Positions 27,116-35,778 of a stretch of DNA of 64,000 nucleotides are shown piece by piece. Position 1 is the first letter of the stretch. Every line of letters begins with the position of its first letter. This DNA is from Lunatibacter salilacus (lineage in GTDB: Bacteria; Bacteroidota; Bacteroidia; Cytophagales; Cyclobacteriaceae): NCBI RefSeq assembly GCF_009797935.1, contig NZ_VOLC01000010.1, positions 1 through 64,000 of the forward strand, given 5' to 3'. Position numbers and translations under genes: made by a program. The notes beneath the pieces are model-generated. The model did no database searches. It was not told the origin of the DNA and was given only the letters and a program-made list of their open reading frames with translations.

Positions 27116-27220
27116 TTATAATTGTCTTTCAGCGGTCACAACTTGCCCCGGCTTATCGGGGTGGAATCTCGCAATAATAATCATCCCACTTGGTGATGTT
27201 TTCGTCATGCTCGATTTCAT
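27116..27220 (-). promoter_or_regulatory. Leader element, copy 3 (34-codon ORF before ilvN)
   Basis: It opens ATGAAATCGAGCATGACGAA 12 bp after the ilvB stop and closes with GACAATTATAAACAC against the ilvN ATG. Read as protein it starts MKSSMT, holds GMIIIARFH and ends RQL, with the stop 4 nt before ilvN. Compared with the YdeI copy it has an insertion of exactly 21 nt after ARFH that includes a small hairpin (CCCCG / CGGGG) and keeps the frame open. Confidence 0.6.
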
Positions 27221-27231
27221 GCTGTTTGAAA

Positions 27232-28926
27232 TTAACTTAGTCTTACTTCTTCTACGGAGCTGCCAGAGGCAATCATTGGAAACACATTGTCTTCCTTCTC
27301 CACCACTACTTCTAAGAAATAAGGCCCGTCATGGATAAACATTTCTGCCACCGCCTCGCGAAGATCATCCCGCTTGTCCACTTTCTGAACTTTAAACCGA
27401 TAGGCTTCTGCTATTTTTTGAAAATCGGGGTTTTCCAGTTCGGTAAATGAGTAGCGTTTGTCAAAAAACAACTGCTGCCACTGCCTTACCATGCCCAGGA
27501 AATTATTGTTTAACAAGACAACCTTCACAGGTGCCTTGGTTTGCATAATGGTTCCGAATTCCTGAACGGTCATTTGAATACCTCCGTCCCCTACCACACA
27601 GATTACCTGACGGTTGAAGTCATGAAGCTGCGCTCCCAAAGCTGCGGGAAGTGCAAATCCCATGGTCCCCAAGCCCCCGGATGTTATCTGTGTACGGGTA
27701 GTTTTGTATTCAAAATACCTCCAAGCCACCATTTGGTGTTGCCCCACATCCGTTACCAAAATGGCATCATCTGCTTTAAACTCATTAATATGGCGGATTA
27801 CCTCTCCCATTGTCAAACCATCCTTGGTCGGCAACAAGTCATTCCCCACTACTACCCGCTTCTCCTCCGCTTCCAATTCGTGGAATTTGGCAGTCCAAGC
27901 ATCATGTTTAGCGGAATTCACCTGTTCGGTAAGTTTGGCTAGTGTAACCTTGCAGTCTCCCAATACTGGCACGGTGCATTTTACGTTCTTGTCGATCTCA
28001 GCGTAATCCAATTCCATATGAATGACCTTTGCCTGCTTGGCATAGCGGGTAAGGTCTCCGGTCACCCGGTCATCAAAACGCATCCCTACGGCGATCAATA
28101 CGTCACATTTATTGGTAAGCAGATTTGGGCCGTAATTACCATGCATGCCCAGTTTGCCAACGTAGTTGGGGTGTTCTTCGGAAAGAGCTCCTGTCCCCAG
28201 CAGGGTACAGGCGGCCGGAATACCGGTTTTGTTCAGGAAGGCTTCTAATTCCTTTTCGGCCTTGCCAATGATTACACCTTGTCCATATACCAAATAGGGG
28301 CGTTCGGCCTGATTGATTAACGCGGCGGCATCTTCAATCTCTTTATCGGAGACTTTCGGGTAGGGCTTGTATGAGCGGATGTTCAAGCAGGGAACATAAT
28401 TGAATTCCCCCAGTGCCACTTGGGCATCTTTGGTGATATCAATCAGCACCGGGCCGGGTCTACCCGAACGCGCAATATGAAATGCTTTGGCGATGGCCGG
28501 CGCGATATCCTCCACCCGGTGTACCTGAATATTCCATTTAGTAGCGGGCATGGAGATTCCCACTACGTCGGTTTCTTGAAAAGCGTCTGTTCCTAATAAA
28601 TAAGAGGGGACCTGCCCCGTAATGCAGACAAGTGGAGTACTGTCAATAAGCGCATCGGCAATTCCGGTGATCAAATTGGTCGCACCGGGGCCCGAAGTAG
28701 CCATACAGACACCCACCTTGCCGGAGACACGCGCATAACCCTGAGCAGCATGAATTGCTCCCTGCTCGTGGCGGGTTAGAATATGTTGAATCTGATCTTC
28801 ATAATCATAAAGAGCATCATAAATGGGCATAATCGCTCCACCTGGATATCCGAAAATGAATTTGGCATTTTCAGCTATCAGGGCTTTTATCACGATATCA
28901 GCTCCTCTTATTCTAGAATCTTTCAT
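27232..28926 (-). CDS. ilvB: Acetolactate synthase large (catalytic) subunit
   Basis: The 564-residue ThDP enzyme makes acetolactate or acetohydroxybutyrate from pyruvate. Landmarks are FIFGYPGGAIMPIYDAL near residue 18, the catalytic Glu in ILTRHEQGAIHAAQGYAR (about 49-66), a FAD-binding middle domain, and the ThDP motif VVGDGGIQMTVQEFG, closing with LLNNNFLGMVRQWQ. The start codon is part of ATGA shared with the stop of an upstream 30-codon ORF (leader element copy 2). Translation coupling is therefore likely. It partners with IlvN. Confidence 0.97.
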   Translation of the reverse strand: MKDSRIRGADIVIKALIAENAKFIFGYPGGAIMPIYDALYDYEDQIQHILTRHEQGAIHAAQGYARVSGKVGVCMATSGPGATNLITGIADALIDSTPLVCITGQVPSYLLGTDAFQETDVVGISMPATKWNIQVHRVEDIAPAIAKAFHIARSGRPGPVLIDITKDAQVALGEFNYVPCLNIRSYKPYPKVSDKEIEDAAALINQAERPYLVYGQGVIIGKAEKELEAFLNKTGIPAACTLLGTGALSEEHPNYVGKLGMHGNYGPNLLTNKCDVLIAVGMRFDDRVTGDLTRYAKQAKVIHMELDYAEIDKNVKCTVPVLGDCKVTLAKLTEQVNSAKHDAWTAKFHELEAEEKRVVVGNDLLPTKDGLTMGEVIRHINEFKADDAILVTDVGQHQMVAWRYFEYKTTRTQITSGGLGTMGFALPAALGAQLHDFNRQVICVVGDGGIQMTVQEFGTIMQTKAPVKVVLLNNNFLGMVRQWQQLFFDKRYSFTELENPDFQKIAEAYRFKVQKVDKRDDLREAVAEMFIHDGPYFLEVVVEKEDNVFPMIASGSSVEEVRLS

Positions 28927-29015
28927 CTGTTTATTATTTGTTTTCCAGCGGCCAGATGGAATCTCGCCATGATAATCATCGCTTTGTGTGACGTTTTCGT
29001 CATGCTCGATTTCAT
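28923..29015 (-). promoter_or_regulatory. Leader element, copy 2 (30-codon ORF before ilvB)
   Basis: It starts ATGAAATCGAGCATGACGAA just 5 bp after the ilvD stop codon and holds ATGGCGAGATTCCAT. It ends AAATAATAAACAG at the ilvB ATG. One extra base near the end, relative to the other copies, removes the usual TAA, and the ORF instead stops at a TGA that overlaps the ilvB start. A TGACG/CGTCA hairpin lies in the first third. The peptide would begin MKSSMTKTSHK with MARFH in the middle. Confidence 0.6.
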
Positions 29016-29020
29016 ATCAT

Positions 29021-30703
29021 TTATCCATTATCAGTAATACATCCTTCAGATGCTGTAGATACTAACTGCGAATATTTTTTAAGTGTTCCACTTAAGTGGC
29101 TCAAGTCTTTATTTTTCCAGTTTTTCCTTCTCTGCGCAAATTCCTCCTCAGAAACACTGCAGTTGATGGTCAGGTCAGTGGCATCGATGGTGATTTCGTC
29201 TCCATTTTGAAGAAGTCCAATTGGGCCTCCTTCGTATGCCTCAGGTGTCACATGCCCTACGACGAAGCCGTGGGTTCCACCGGAAAATCTTCCGTCTGTA
29301 AGGAAAGCAACATCCGCTCCCAAGCCTGCTCCGATAATAATGGAAGTAGGCTTTAGCATTTCCGGCATTCCGGGACCGCCCTTGGGCCCCACATATCGGA
29401 TGACTACGACATCGCCTTTTACCACTTCATTGTTTTTCATGGCATCATTGGCTTCCTGTTCGCTGTCGTAAACTTTGGCTTTTCCGGTAAAGGACTTGCC
29501 TTCTTTGCCGGATATTTTAGCTACAGATCCCTCGGGAGCCAAATTACCCGTCAGAATGCACAAATGTCCGGATTCTTTCAATGGATTTTCAATCGGATGA
29601 ATGACAGCATGCTTGGAGGGTACCAAAGGTGCGACATCCGACAAATTCTCTGCCAATGTTTTCCCTGTCACGGTCATACAGTCTCCGTGAAGCAAACCAT
29701 TGTCCAAAAAGTACCTCATAAAGGCCGGAAGTCCACCTATTTCATACAAATCTTCCATCAGGAACTTTCCGCTGGGCTTGAAATCACCCAAAACCGGAGT
29801 CTCCGCATTAATCCGTTTAAAATCCTCCAATCCAAACTCCAATCCTGCGGTCTTGGCAATGGCCAACAAATGCAAAACGGCATTGGTACTTCCTCCCAAA
29901 GCGACTGCCACACGCACTGCATTCTCGATACTTTTAATGGTAACGATATCTTTGGGCTTGATGTCTTTCTCCAACAACAAGGCTATATATTCGCCGACAT
30001 CCTTACACTCCTTCCGCTTTTCCGGGGAAGTCGCGGGATTGGTAGAGCTATAAGGTAATGAAAGGCCCATGGCTTCTATGGCAGAAGACATGGTGTTGGC
30101 AGTGTACATACCCCCACAAGCGCCGGCTCCCGGACATGCGTTTTTAATTACGCCCAGGTAATCCTCGTCACTGATTTCATTTTTGATTTTTTTGCCATAG
30201 GCTTCAAAAGCCGAAACAATATTCAACTTCTGGTCTTTATATTTTCCGGAACGGATGGTTCCGCCATATACCATGATGGATGGGCGGTTTACCCGCAGCA
30301 TACCCATAACGGCACCCGGCATGTTTTTGTCACATCCGGCCACGGCGACAATACCGTCAAAAGAATGACCAAGAATAAATGATTCGATGGAATCGGCTAT
30401 AATTTCCCTTGAAGGTAAGGAGTAACGCATACCGGCAGTACCCATGGAAATACCGTCACTGATCCCTATAGTATTGAATACCATGCCCGTCAATTTTGAT
30501 TTCACCGTAGAGTCCTTGATCTCTTTGGCGAAATCATTTAGGTGCATATTGCAGGGATTGCTTTCGTATCCACAGCTGGCCACCCCGACGAAGGGTTGTT
30601 TCATCTTTTTGTCCGAAAGACCAGTGGCGTACAACATGGCCATAGAGGCCGGATTCTCTTGGTTGTCACTTACTTCCCAGCTATATTTCTTAGAATTACC
30701 CAT
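29021..30703 (-). CDS. ilvD: Dihydroxy-acid dehydratase
   Basis: The 560-residue iron-sulfur enzyme dehydrates the dihydroxy acids to the 2-oxo precursors of valine and isoleucine. Cluster and active-site cysteines are visible in [16 protein letters not shown] (about 42-57), [16 protein letters not shown] (about 116-131) and [17 protein letters not shown] (about 189-205). The C-terminus has [17 protein letters not shown]. It is the first enzyme gene of the operon, directly behind an attenuator with an Ile/Val/Leu-rich leader peptide. Length and motifs are complete. Confidence 0.97.
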   Translation of the reverse strand: MGNSKKYSWEVSDNQENPASMAMLYATGLSDKKMKQPFVGVASCGYESNPCNMHLNDFAKEIKDSTVKSKLTGMVFNTIGISDGISMGTAGMRYSLPSREIIADSIESFILGHSFDGIVAVAGCDKNMPGAVMGMLRVNRPSIMVYGGTIRSGKYKDQKLNIVSAFEAYGKKIKNEISDEDYLGVIKNACPGAGACGGMYTANTMSSAIEAMGLSLPYSSTNPATSPEKRKECKDVGEYIALLLEKDIKPKDIVTIKSIENAVRVAVALGGSTNAVLHLLAIAKTAGLEFGLEDFKRINAETPVLGDFKPSGKFLMEDLYEIGGLPAFMRYFLDNGLLHGDCMTVTGKTLAENLSDVAPLVPSKHAVIHPIENPLKESGHLCILTGNLAPEGSVAKISGKEGKSFTGKAKVYDSEQEANDAMKNNEVVKGDVVVIRYVGPKGGPGMPEMLKPTSIIIGAGLGADVAFLTDGRFSGGTHGFVVGHVTPEAYEGGPIGLLQNGDEITIDATDLTINCSVSEEEFAQRRKNWKNKDLSHLSGTLKKYSQLVSTASEGCITDNG

Positions 30704-30734
30704 TAACTTTTCTTGCTTTTTTGTTAATTGCTTA

Positions 30735-30768
30735 TAAAAAAAAGTGCTTCAATTGAATGAAGCACTTT
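30735..30768 (-). terminator. ilvD: Attenuator terminator before ilvD
   Basis: On the minus strand AAAGTGCTTCA and TGAAGCACTTT form a perfect 11-bp stem with a six-base loop, followed by T residues. It ends about 32 bp before the ilvD start and 46 bp after the leader peptide stop, so it would stop transcription before the whole operon. Confidence 0.88.
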
Positions 30769-30798
30769 ATTGTTTTCTGTGTGTGGTACAATAGTTCA

Positions 30799-30807
30799 GC
30801 GCTTCAT
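30799..30807 (-). promoter_or_regulatory. Possible antiterminator segment
   Basis: The transcript word AUGAAGCGC begins 6 nt after the leader stop codon. It can pair over nine positions (one G-U) with GUGCUUCAU in the 5' arm of the terminator. A ribosome stopped at the leader stop would cover it; a ribosome stalled earlier would leave it free. Confidence 0.6.
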
Positions 30808-30813
30808 CTATTA

Positions 30814-30861
30814 CTAAATGACTATGACGACTAGGAGGATAATGTTGACGATGCTGAACAT
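30814..30861 (-). CDS. ilv-leu operon leader peptide
   Basis: A 15-codon ORF reads MFSIVNIILLVVIVI and then TAG. Eleven of the fifteen residues are Ile (5), Val (4) or Leu (2), the three end products of the operon behind it. Position, length and composition match the leader peptides of ribosome-mediated attenuation (ilvGMEDA type). It is followed in order by a possible antiterminator word, the terminator hairpin and ilvD. No family similarity is expected for such a peptide; the call rests on composition and layout. Confidence 0.85.
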   Translation of the reverse strand: MFSIVNIILLVVIVI

Positions 30862-30869
30862 GGATATGT

Positions 30870-31190
30870 GATATCTCTTTGGGTTTGCAGTTTGATTATA
30901 AATTTGATTATGCAATATTAAAACCCTTATTTCATACTTACAATATTTTATTTCATTTTTTCATTCGTAGCAGAAATGAATTAATTGCATTTCTTTTTAT
31001 TCATAGAATTTAAATTTATCGATAATAAAAAATGAGAATTTAATTTTTTTTATTTTTCATATTTAAAATAATACAGTATTATATTCTGTTTACGGGACTT
31101 TTAATTATTTCTCTGCAAAATTTTCTGATCTGCATCAGATCGGCCCATGTATTGATTAATGTTCAAAAAACTATTTAAAAATTACCCAAT
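30870..31190. other. AT-rich divergent promoter region
   Basis: About 320 bp between the ilv leader and ispE, very AT-rich, with no gene supported. It must contain the ilv operon promoter on the minus strand, but no clear TAnnTTTG box was found for it. Confidence 0.5.
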
Positions 31191-31202
31191 TTGGAAACAG
31201 CC

Positions 31203-31234
31203 TTGAAAAAGTTGTGGCATAATTTTTACTTTTG
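31203..31234 (+). promoter_or_regulatory. ispE: Bacteroidota promoter of ispE
   Basis: TTG at 31203-31205, a 21-nt spacer and TACTTTTG at 31227-31234 match the -33/-7 consensus. Transcription would start near 31241, which argues for the ATG at 31260 as the ispE start rather than an in-frame ATG at 31191. Confidence 0.6.
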
Positions 31235-31259
31235 TCAAATATCCATTCCCTATAGTGCC

Positions 31260-32066
31260 ATGATCCAGTATCCCAACGCAAAGATTAACCTAGGTCTGCA
31301 TATAACATCCAAGAGACCCGACGGATATCATGAAATAGTAAGCTGCCTCTACCCCCTCCCGCTTTGTGATGCGTTGGAAATCATTCCATCGAAGAAAACC
31401 ACCTTTGACTCGACTGGAATTCCCATTCCCGGGAAGGAGCAGGACAACCTGATTTTGAAAGCCTATAAACTTCTTCGGAAGGATTTCCCAGACCTCCCTC
31501 CCATCGCCGTCCACCTACATAAAGTGATCCCGATAGGAGCTGGACTCGGAGGTGGCTCGGCGGATGCCGGATTCGCCCTTACACTCATGAACCGGCTTTT
31601 TGACTTGTTTTTGGACGATTGGCTTCTGGAAGAGTATGCCGAAAAACTCGGAAGTGACTGCCCATTCTTTATCCAAAACACCCCCAAACTTGTCAGCGGA
31701 CGGGGAGAGATAATGAAGGACATACCCCTGGATCTATCCGGTAAATGGATTGTACTTATTAATCCGAACATACATATCAGTACACAAGAGGCGTATGCCG
31801 GTGTAACGCCGAAAGCACCCATACACGATTTGAAGCAAGTGCTTTCCGATCCTGCCAAGTGGAAAGATGAATTAATCAATGATTTTGAACAAAGCATTTT
31901 TGAAAAGTACCCTATGCTGAAAAAGGTGAAACATTCTCTGTATGCTAAAGGGGCATTTTATGCAGCCATGTCAGGTTCAGGGTCTACGCTGTTTGGACTT
32001 TTTGATCAGGAACCTCATTTTGGGAAAAGTGAAGAAGGTTTCTTTGTTTATGAAGGTTTATTTTAG
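31260..32066 (+). CDS. ispE: 4-diphosphocytidyl-2-C-methyl-D-erythritol kinase
   Basis: IspE phosphorylates CDP-methylerythritol in the MEP route to isoprenoids. The product starts MIQYPNAKINLGLHIT, the canonical N-terminus with the PNAKINLGL motif. The GHMP kinase ATP loop PIGAGLGGGSADAG lies at about residues 90-103 and SGSGSTLFGLF at about 239-249 in the C-terminal GHMP motif. The chosen start gives 268 residues, slightly short but normal for Bacteroidota; the longer frame from 31191 would start upstream of the likely transcription start. It is monocistronic. Confidence 0.93.
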   Translation: MIQYPNAKINLGLHITSKRPDGYHEIVSCLYPLPLCDALEIIPSKKTTFDSTGIPIPGKEQDNLILKAYKLLRKDFPDLPPIAVHLHKVIPIGAGLGGGSADAGFALTLMNRLFDLFLDDWLLEEYAEKLGSDCPFFIQNTPKLVSGRGEIMKDIPLDLSGKWIVLINPNIHISTQEAYAGVTPKAPIHDLKQVLSDPAKWKDELINDFEQSIFEKYPMLKKVKHSLYAKGAFYAAMSGSGSTLFGLFDQEPHFGKSEEGFFVYEGLF

Positions 32067-32451
32067 AGACAATATTTTTCGAAGACTTTAGTGAATTATG
32101 CTTTTGTTCGTTATACTACATTACATTAAATGTCCCCAAAAAACTTAACAAATAATTCATTAAAATTAACCTCTAAATAGTGTTTCATCCAAAGACAATT
32201 TTAAATATGGCCACAAAGAACACGGAGAATTTTCTAAACTGTGCTCTTTGTTCCTTCTTTGTGTCCTCCGTGGTCATTTTTAAACCACATAGTTCAACTT
32301 AGGAGTTCACATAGGCTTTTATGAAATCCGTTGCGTCCGCCGCGCCATCGTTGCGTCCGTTGCGTGAAAAAGGAATAGGCAGTATTGGAAAAAAACTTCG
32401 TGCTTTGTGCCTTCTATGTGTATTTCGTGGTCTTTTTAGAAGGATAATGGA
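32067..32451. other. Intergenic stretch with cacaaag/cacggag-type words
   Basis: The 385-bp gap between convergent ispE and the EamA gene holds words such as CCACAAAGAACACGGAGAA, TTTGTGTCCTCCGTGGTC and TTCTATGTGTATTTCGTGGTC, which are inverted versions of one theme, and GTTGCGTCCG twice. No coding region is supported. It resembles the kind of clutter seen around the GxxExxY gene at the window start. Confidence 0.45.
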
Positions 32452-33372
32452 CTAATTCAAGAGTGCCGTCTTGGTTAACTTTCTTTTGTAGTACACCTGG
32501 ATAAAAGGGTAGAGACATACTGAACCTAAAATAATCAGGGTACCCAAATAAAAACCGGGAGTCATTTTTTCCTTTTCCCCAAAAATAATCAATGCGAGAA
32601 TAATCCCATAAACAGGCTCCAGATTGACGGTTAGGTTGATGGTAAAGGCAGTTAACCGCTTCATCAACTCAACCGACATCGAGAAGGCAAAGACCGTGCA
32701 GACGAGTGCTAATACAAGCAACCACATCCAATCCAGGCCTTTCAACTGCATATCAAGACCATCGGGGGTTAGGAAAAAAGCATAAATTGGCATGAAGAGA
32801 ACTGAAAACACAAATGCACCCACCATCTCATAAAATGTGATGGTATAGGGATTGTGTTTTTTGGTCAGGCGGCCGTTGATGACCATAAATGTGGCACATA
32901 GAAAGGCCGACATCAACGCCATGGCCAGGCCTAGCCAATAATCGAATTCGAATTTGAAAATGACTACTAATCCACAAATAACCATCAATCCCAGCATGAC
33001 CTCATACCATTTGATTTTGGATTTATTGGCCAAGGGCTCCAAAAAGGATGTCCAAAGAGAGCAGGTGGCCATACCCACCAAGCATACTGAAACGTTGGAC
33101 ACCTGTGCTGCCCAGAAGAACAAGGTCCAGTGCAAGCTGATCAGAAAACCTGTCCCAATAATCTTAGCCTGATCCCGAAGTTTGAGCCGGATGGATTTTT
33201 TCTTTACCCAAAAAATCAGACCAATTACCAGACTCGCAATTAAGGTCCGGTAAAAGACGATCTCCAAGGCAGGAATACTGATCAGCACTCCCAAGATGGC
33301 TGTAAAACTCCAAATCAAGATGACAAAATGCAAGGTAAGGTAATCCTTAGTCGGGGTAGGAGTTCCAAACAT
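32452..33372 (-). CDS. EamA/DMT family transporter
   Basis: 306 residues with ten hydrophobic segments, the layout of the drug/metabolite exporter family: two EamA repeats of five helices each. The second repeat carries INLTVNLEPVYGIILALIIFGE near residue 245, the conserved family motif around the proline-glycine kink. Substrate cannot be predicted. The gene begins 2 bp after the stop of the LptF/G-like permease gene on the same strand, so the two are probably co-transcribed although no functional link is evident. Confidence 0.88.
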   Translation of the reverse strand: MFGTPTPTKDYLTLHFVILIWSFTAILGVLISIPALEIVFYRTLIASLVIGLIFWVKKKSIRLKLRDQAKIIGTGFLISLHWTLFFWAAQVSNVSVCLVGMATCSLWTSFLEPLANKSKIKWYEVMLGLMVICGLVVIFKFEFDYWLGLAMALMSAFLCATFMVINGRLTKKHNPYTITFYEMVGAFVFSVLFMPIYAFFLTPDGLDMQLKGLDWMWLLVLALVCTVFAFSMSVELMKRLTAFTINLTVNLEPVYGIILALIIFGEKEKMTPGFYLGTLIILGSVCLYPFIQVYYKRKLTKTALLN

Positions 33373-33373
33373 A

Positions 33374-34450
33374 TTATCGGGGTACAGTTTTATACATAAT
33401 TAGACCTGTCAGGGCAAACACCATATTCGGTATCCAAACAGCCAATACCGGGTAGGCAGTGCCTGCCTCTGCAAAGGTTCTGGAAAGCAAAAACAATATA
33501 ATATAGACAAAAGCCATCAAAAACCCCAAGGCAATCTTAAATCCTGAACCACCCCGGGTCTTCTTGGAGGACACAATAACACCTATAAAGGTCAGGATAA
33601 TGGCAGCAAAAGGGGACATATACCGCACATATTTTTCGATCAAATAAAAACTGGTATTGTCAGCTCCCCTTTCCTGCAGGATTTCTATCTGGGTCTGCAG
33701 TTTAGGAAGGGTGAGCGTTTCATGGTGGTTATGGGGCAAATCAAAATCCGCGGGTGTGATGGAAAGTACCGTGTCCAGAGATTCTCCTGACGACCATTCC
33801 TCTCCCATGTCTTGCAAAACCCGTAATTTCCAGTTGCGCACACTCCATGCGTTCGTAGCGGTATCCCATACAATCCGTTCGGCGGAAAGTTTGGAGATCA
33901 ATTTCCCCTCGCTGATCTCTTCAAGCGTAAAATTATAGCCCGTATTACCTGAGGTGTAATACCTTGTTAGGTACGCATATGTATCCGGAGCTACCTTGAT
34001 GTGCATGTTTTGCCGATCCACATTATTCCGGTTATCGTCCAAATATTTGACTTTAAATTCCGACACACCCAATGTGGCCACGGGAAGTACCCATCCGTTT
34101 AGGAAAAAACTGACAACTGCTATTAATAGAGCCGAAAATAAAAACGGAAAGAGCATCCGCATAAAACTTACCCCACTGCTCAAAATGGCTATGATCTCTG
34201 TCCTTCCCGCCATTTTAGATGTAATAAAAATAACCGAAATAAACACCGTAATTGGAGTCAGCAGATTATTCAGGTACAAGCCGTAATTCATCATGTACAT
34301 CAGAATTTGCCCACTGGGAACGCTGTTCCTGATATAGGCATCATTCTTTTCCGTAAAGTCCAACACCAACACAATCAAAATCAACATCAGAACCACAAAA
34401 AAGTAGGTCTTGAGGAAATCTTTGATGATAAGTTTGTCCAGTATCTTCAT
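33374..34450 (-). CDS. LptF/LptG family permease
   Basis: The 358-residue inner-membrane protein starts MKILDKLIIKDFLKTYFFVV, the typical amphipathic start of LptF/G. Three N-terminal and three C-terminal membrane segments flank a periplasmic beta-jellyroll domain (about 135-270). LptF and LptG with LptB extract lipopolysaccharide from the inner membrane. One gene alone cannot tell F from G. The C-terminal half includes YVRYMSPFAAIILTFIGVIVSSKKTRGG, usual for the family. It is followed at 2 bp by the EamA gene and preceded by tgt, 75 bp apart. Confidence 0.9.
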   Translation of the reverse strand: MKILDKLIIKDFLKTYFFVVLMLILIVLVLDFTEKNDAYIRNSVPSGQILMYMMNYGLYLNNLLTPITVFISVIFITSKMAGRTEIIAILSSGVSFMRMLFPFLFSALLIAVVSFFLNGWVLPVATLGVSEFKVKYLDDNRNNVDRQNMHIKVAPDTYAYLTRYYTSGNTGYNFTLEEISEGKLISKLSAERIVWDTATNAWSVRNWKLRVLQDMGEEWSSGESLDTVLSITPADFDLPHNHHETLTLPKLQTQIEILQERGADNTSFYLIEKYVRYMSPFAAIILTFIGVIVSSKKTRGGSGFKIALGFLMAFVYIILFLLSRTFAEAGTAYPVLAVWIPNMVFALTGLIMYKTVPR

Positions 34451-34525
34451 GTGGAATGAGGCATTTACTTCACTTGGTATTGCTTACGCAAAAGTAATGG
34501 CTTTGGTCAATAGTTGAAGCAAATC

Positions 34526-35656
34526 TTACAACCTTTGACTCACTTTTTGTACCATTTGGTTCTTCCAAGTGGCGAAGTCACCGGCCAAAATCCGTTCTCT
34601 TGCCTGTCCGACAAGCCAAAGATAAAAAGAAAGGTTGTGTATACTTGCTATCTGGGCCGCCAACATTTCCTTACTGATTGTCAGGTGCCGCAGATAGGCT
34701 TTGCTGTAGAAGTTGCTTACTTTATTGACAAAACCCGTATCCACGGGGGAAAAATCTTCCTTCCACTTTTCGTTACGGATATTGATAATTCCTTCGGTGG
34801 TAAACAGCATCCCATTGCGTGCATTTCGGGTGGGCATGACACAGTCAAACATGTCCACCCCCAAGGCGATTGCCTCTAAAATATTGGCTGGAGTACCCAC
34901 TCCCATTAAATAACGGGGCTTATCTTCGGGCAAAATATCCGTGACCCATTCGGTCATCTCATACATCATCTCGGCTGGTTCGCCTACCGACAAACCACCG
35001 ATGGCATTTCCATCCCTGCCCTGTTGCGCGATAAATTCCGCTGACGCCTTTCTCAAGTCCTTATATACACTTCCCTGCACTATTGGAAAAAAAGTCTGCT
35101 TGTAGCCGTATTTTCCCTCCGTCTCGTCAAATCTCGTCTGGCACCGCTGAAGCCACCTGTGCGTAAGTTCCATGGACGCTTTGGCGTAATCCCACTCACA
35201 CGGATAGGGCGTACATTCATCAAAGGCCATGATGATATCCGCACCAATGGTTCGTTGGATATCCATCACCCCCTCCGGTGTAAAGTGATGCTTTGAGCCG
35301 TCAATATGGGACTTAAATACAACGCCTTCTTCATTAATTTTGCGGGTACCAGCTAGGGAAAAGACTTGATAGCCTCCACTGTCTGTCAAAATAGGTTTGT
35401 CCCAACCGGTGAAACGGTGCAAACCGCCGGCTTTTTCAATGATATCCAAACCGGGGCGTAAATAGAGGTGATAGGTATTTCCCAGTATGATCTGCGCCTT
35501 TACGTCCTTTTTCAATTCCCGTTGATGGACTGCTTTCACAGAACCTGCTGTACCTACCGGCATAAAAATAGGGGTTTCGATGATGCCGTGATCGGTTACA
35601 ATACTTCCTGCCCGGGCGTTACTTTTTGCGTCTTTTTGATGAAGGGTAAATTTCAT
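34526..35656 (-). CDS. tgt: tRNA-guanine transglycosylase
   Basis: Tgt exchanges guanine-34 for a queuosine precursor in tRNAs with GUN anticodons. Substrate motifs are intact: LTDSGGYQVFSLAG (about 89-102), GGLSVGEPAEMMYE (about 217-230), and the nucleophile region DMFDCVMPTRNARNG (about 267-281). The C-terminal zinc site is odd. Where E. coli has ECDCYTC this protein has GFVNKVS, so three of the four zinc ligands are missing, while the histidine in SIHN remains. Length (376) is normal. The enzyme is probably active but may lack zinc, perhaps as a lineage feature. Confidence 0.95.
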   Translation of the reverse strand: MKFTLHQKDAKSNARAGSIVTDHGIIETPIFMPVGTAGSVKAVHQRELKKDVKAQIILGNTYHLYLRPGLDIIEKAGGLHRFTGWDKPILTDSGGYQVFSLAGTRKINEEGVVFKSHIDGSKHHFTPEGVMDIQRTIGADIIMAFDECTPYPCEWDYAKASMELTHRWLQRCQTRFDETEGKYGYKQTFFPIVQGSVYKDLRKASAEFIAQQGRDGNAIGGLSVGEPAEMMYEMTEWVTDILPEDKPRYLMGVGTPANILEAIALGVDMFDCVMPTRNARNGMLFTTEGIINIRNEKWKEDFSPVDTGFVNKVSNFYSKAYLRHLTISKEMLAAQIASIHNLSFYLWLVGQARERILAGDFATWKNQMVQKVSQRL

Positions 35657-35778
35657 TCCTGCGGTTGGTTGAAAAGTCTGTGAGATTCTGATTACTTTTG
35701 AGGGTGCAAAAATAGATTCAATTCCTCAAAACAATTGTCGTTTTTGATTTTATCTTTGCCATTACATATAATCCTATT

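Noticed and set aside
27096-27338. Plus-strand ORF over the ilvN leader element (WNLAIIIIPLGDVFVMLDF), with similar antisense ORFs at 2754-3056 and 28783-29037
   Set aside because: They are the antisense reading of the leader element. The same antisense frame is interrupted by a stop in copy 4 (55674-55760), while the sense frame is open in all four.
30704-30870. T-box riboswitch before ilvD
   Set aside because: No T-box consensus (AGGGTGGNACCGCG type) or specifier-loop architecture was seen. The leader peptide and simple terminator explain the region better.
31191-31259. N-terminal extension of IspE from the ATG at 31191
   Set aside because: A good promoter overlaps it and would start transcription near 31241. 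The canonical IspE N-terminus begins at 31260.
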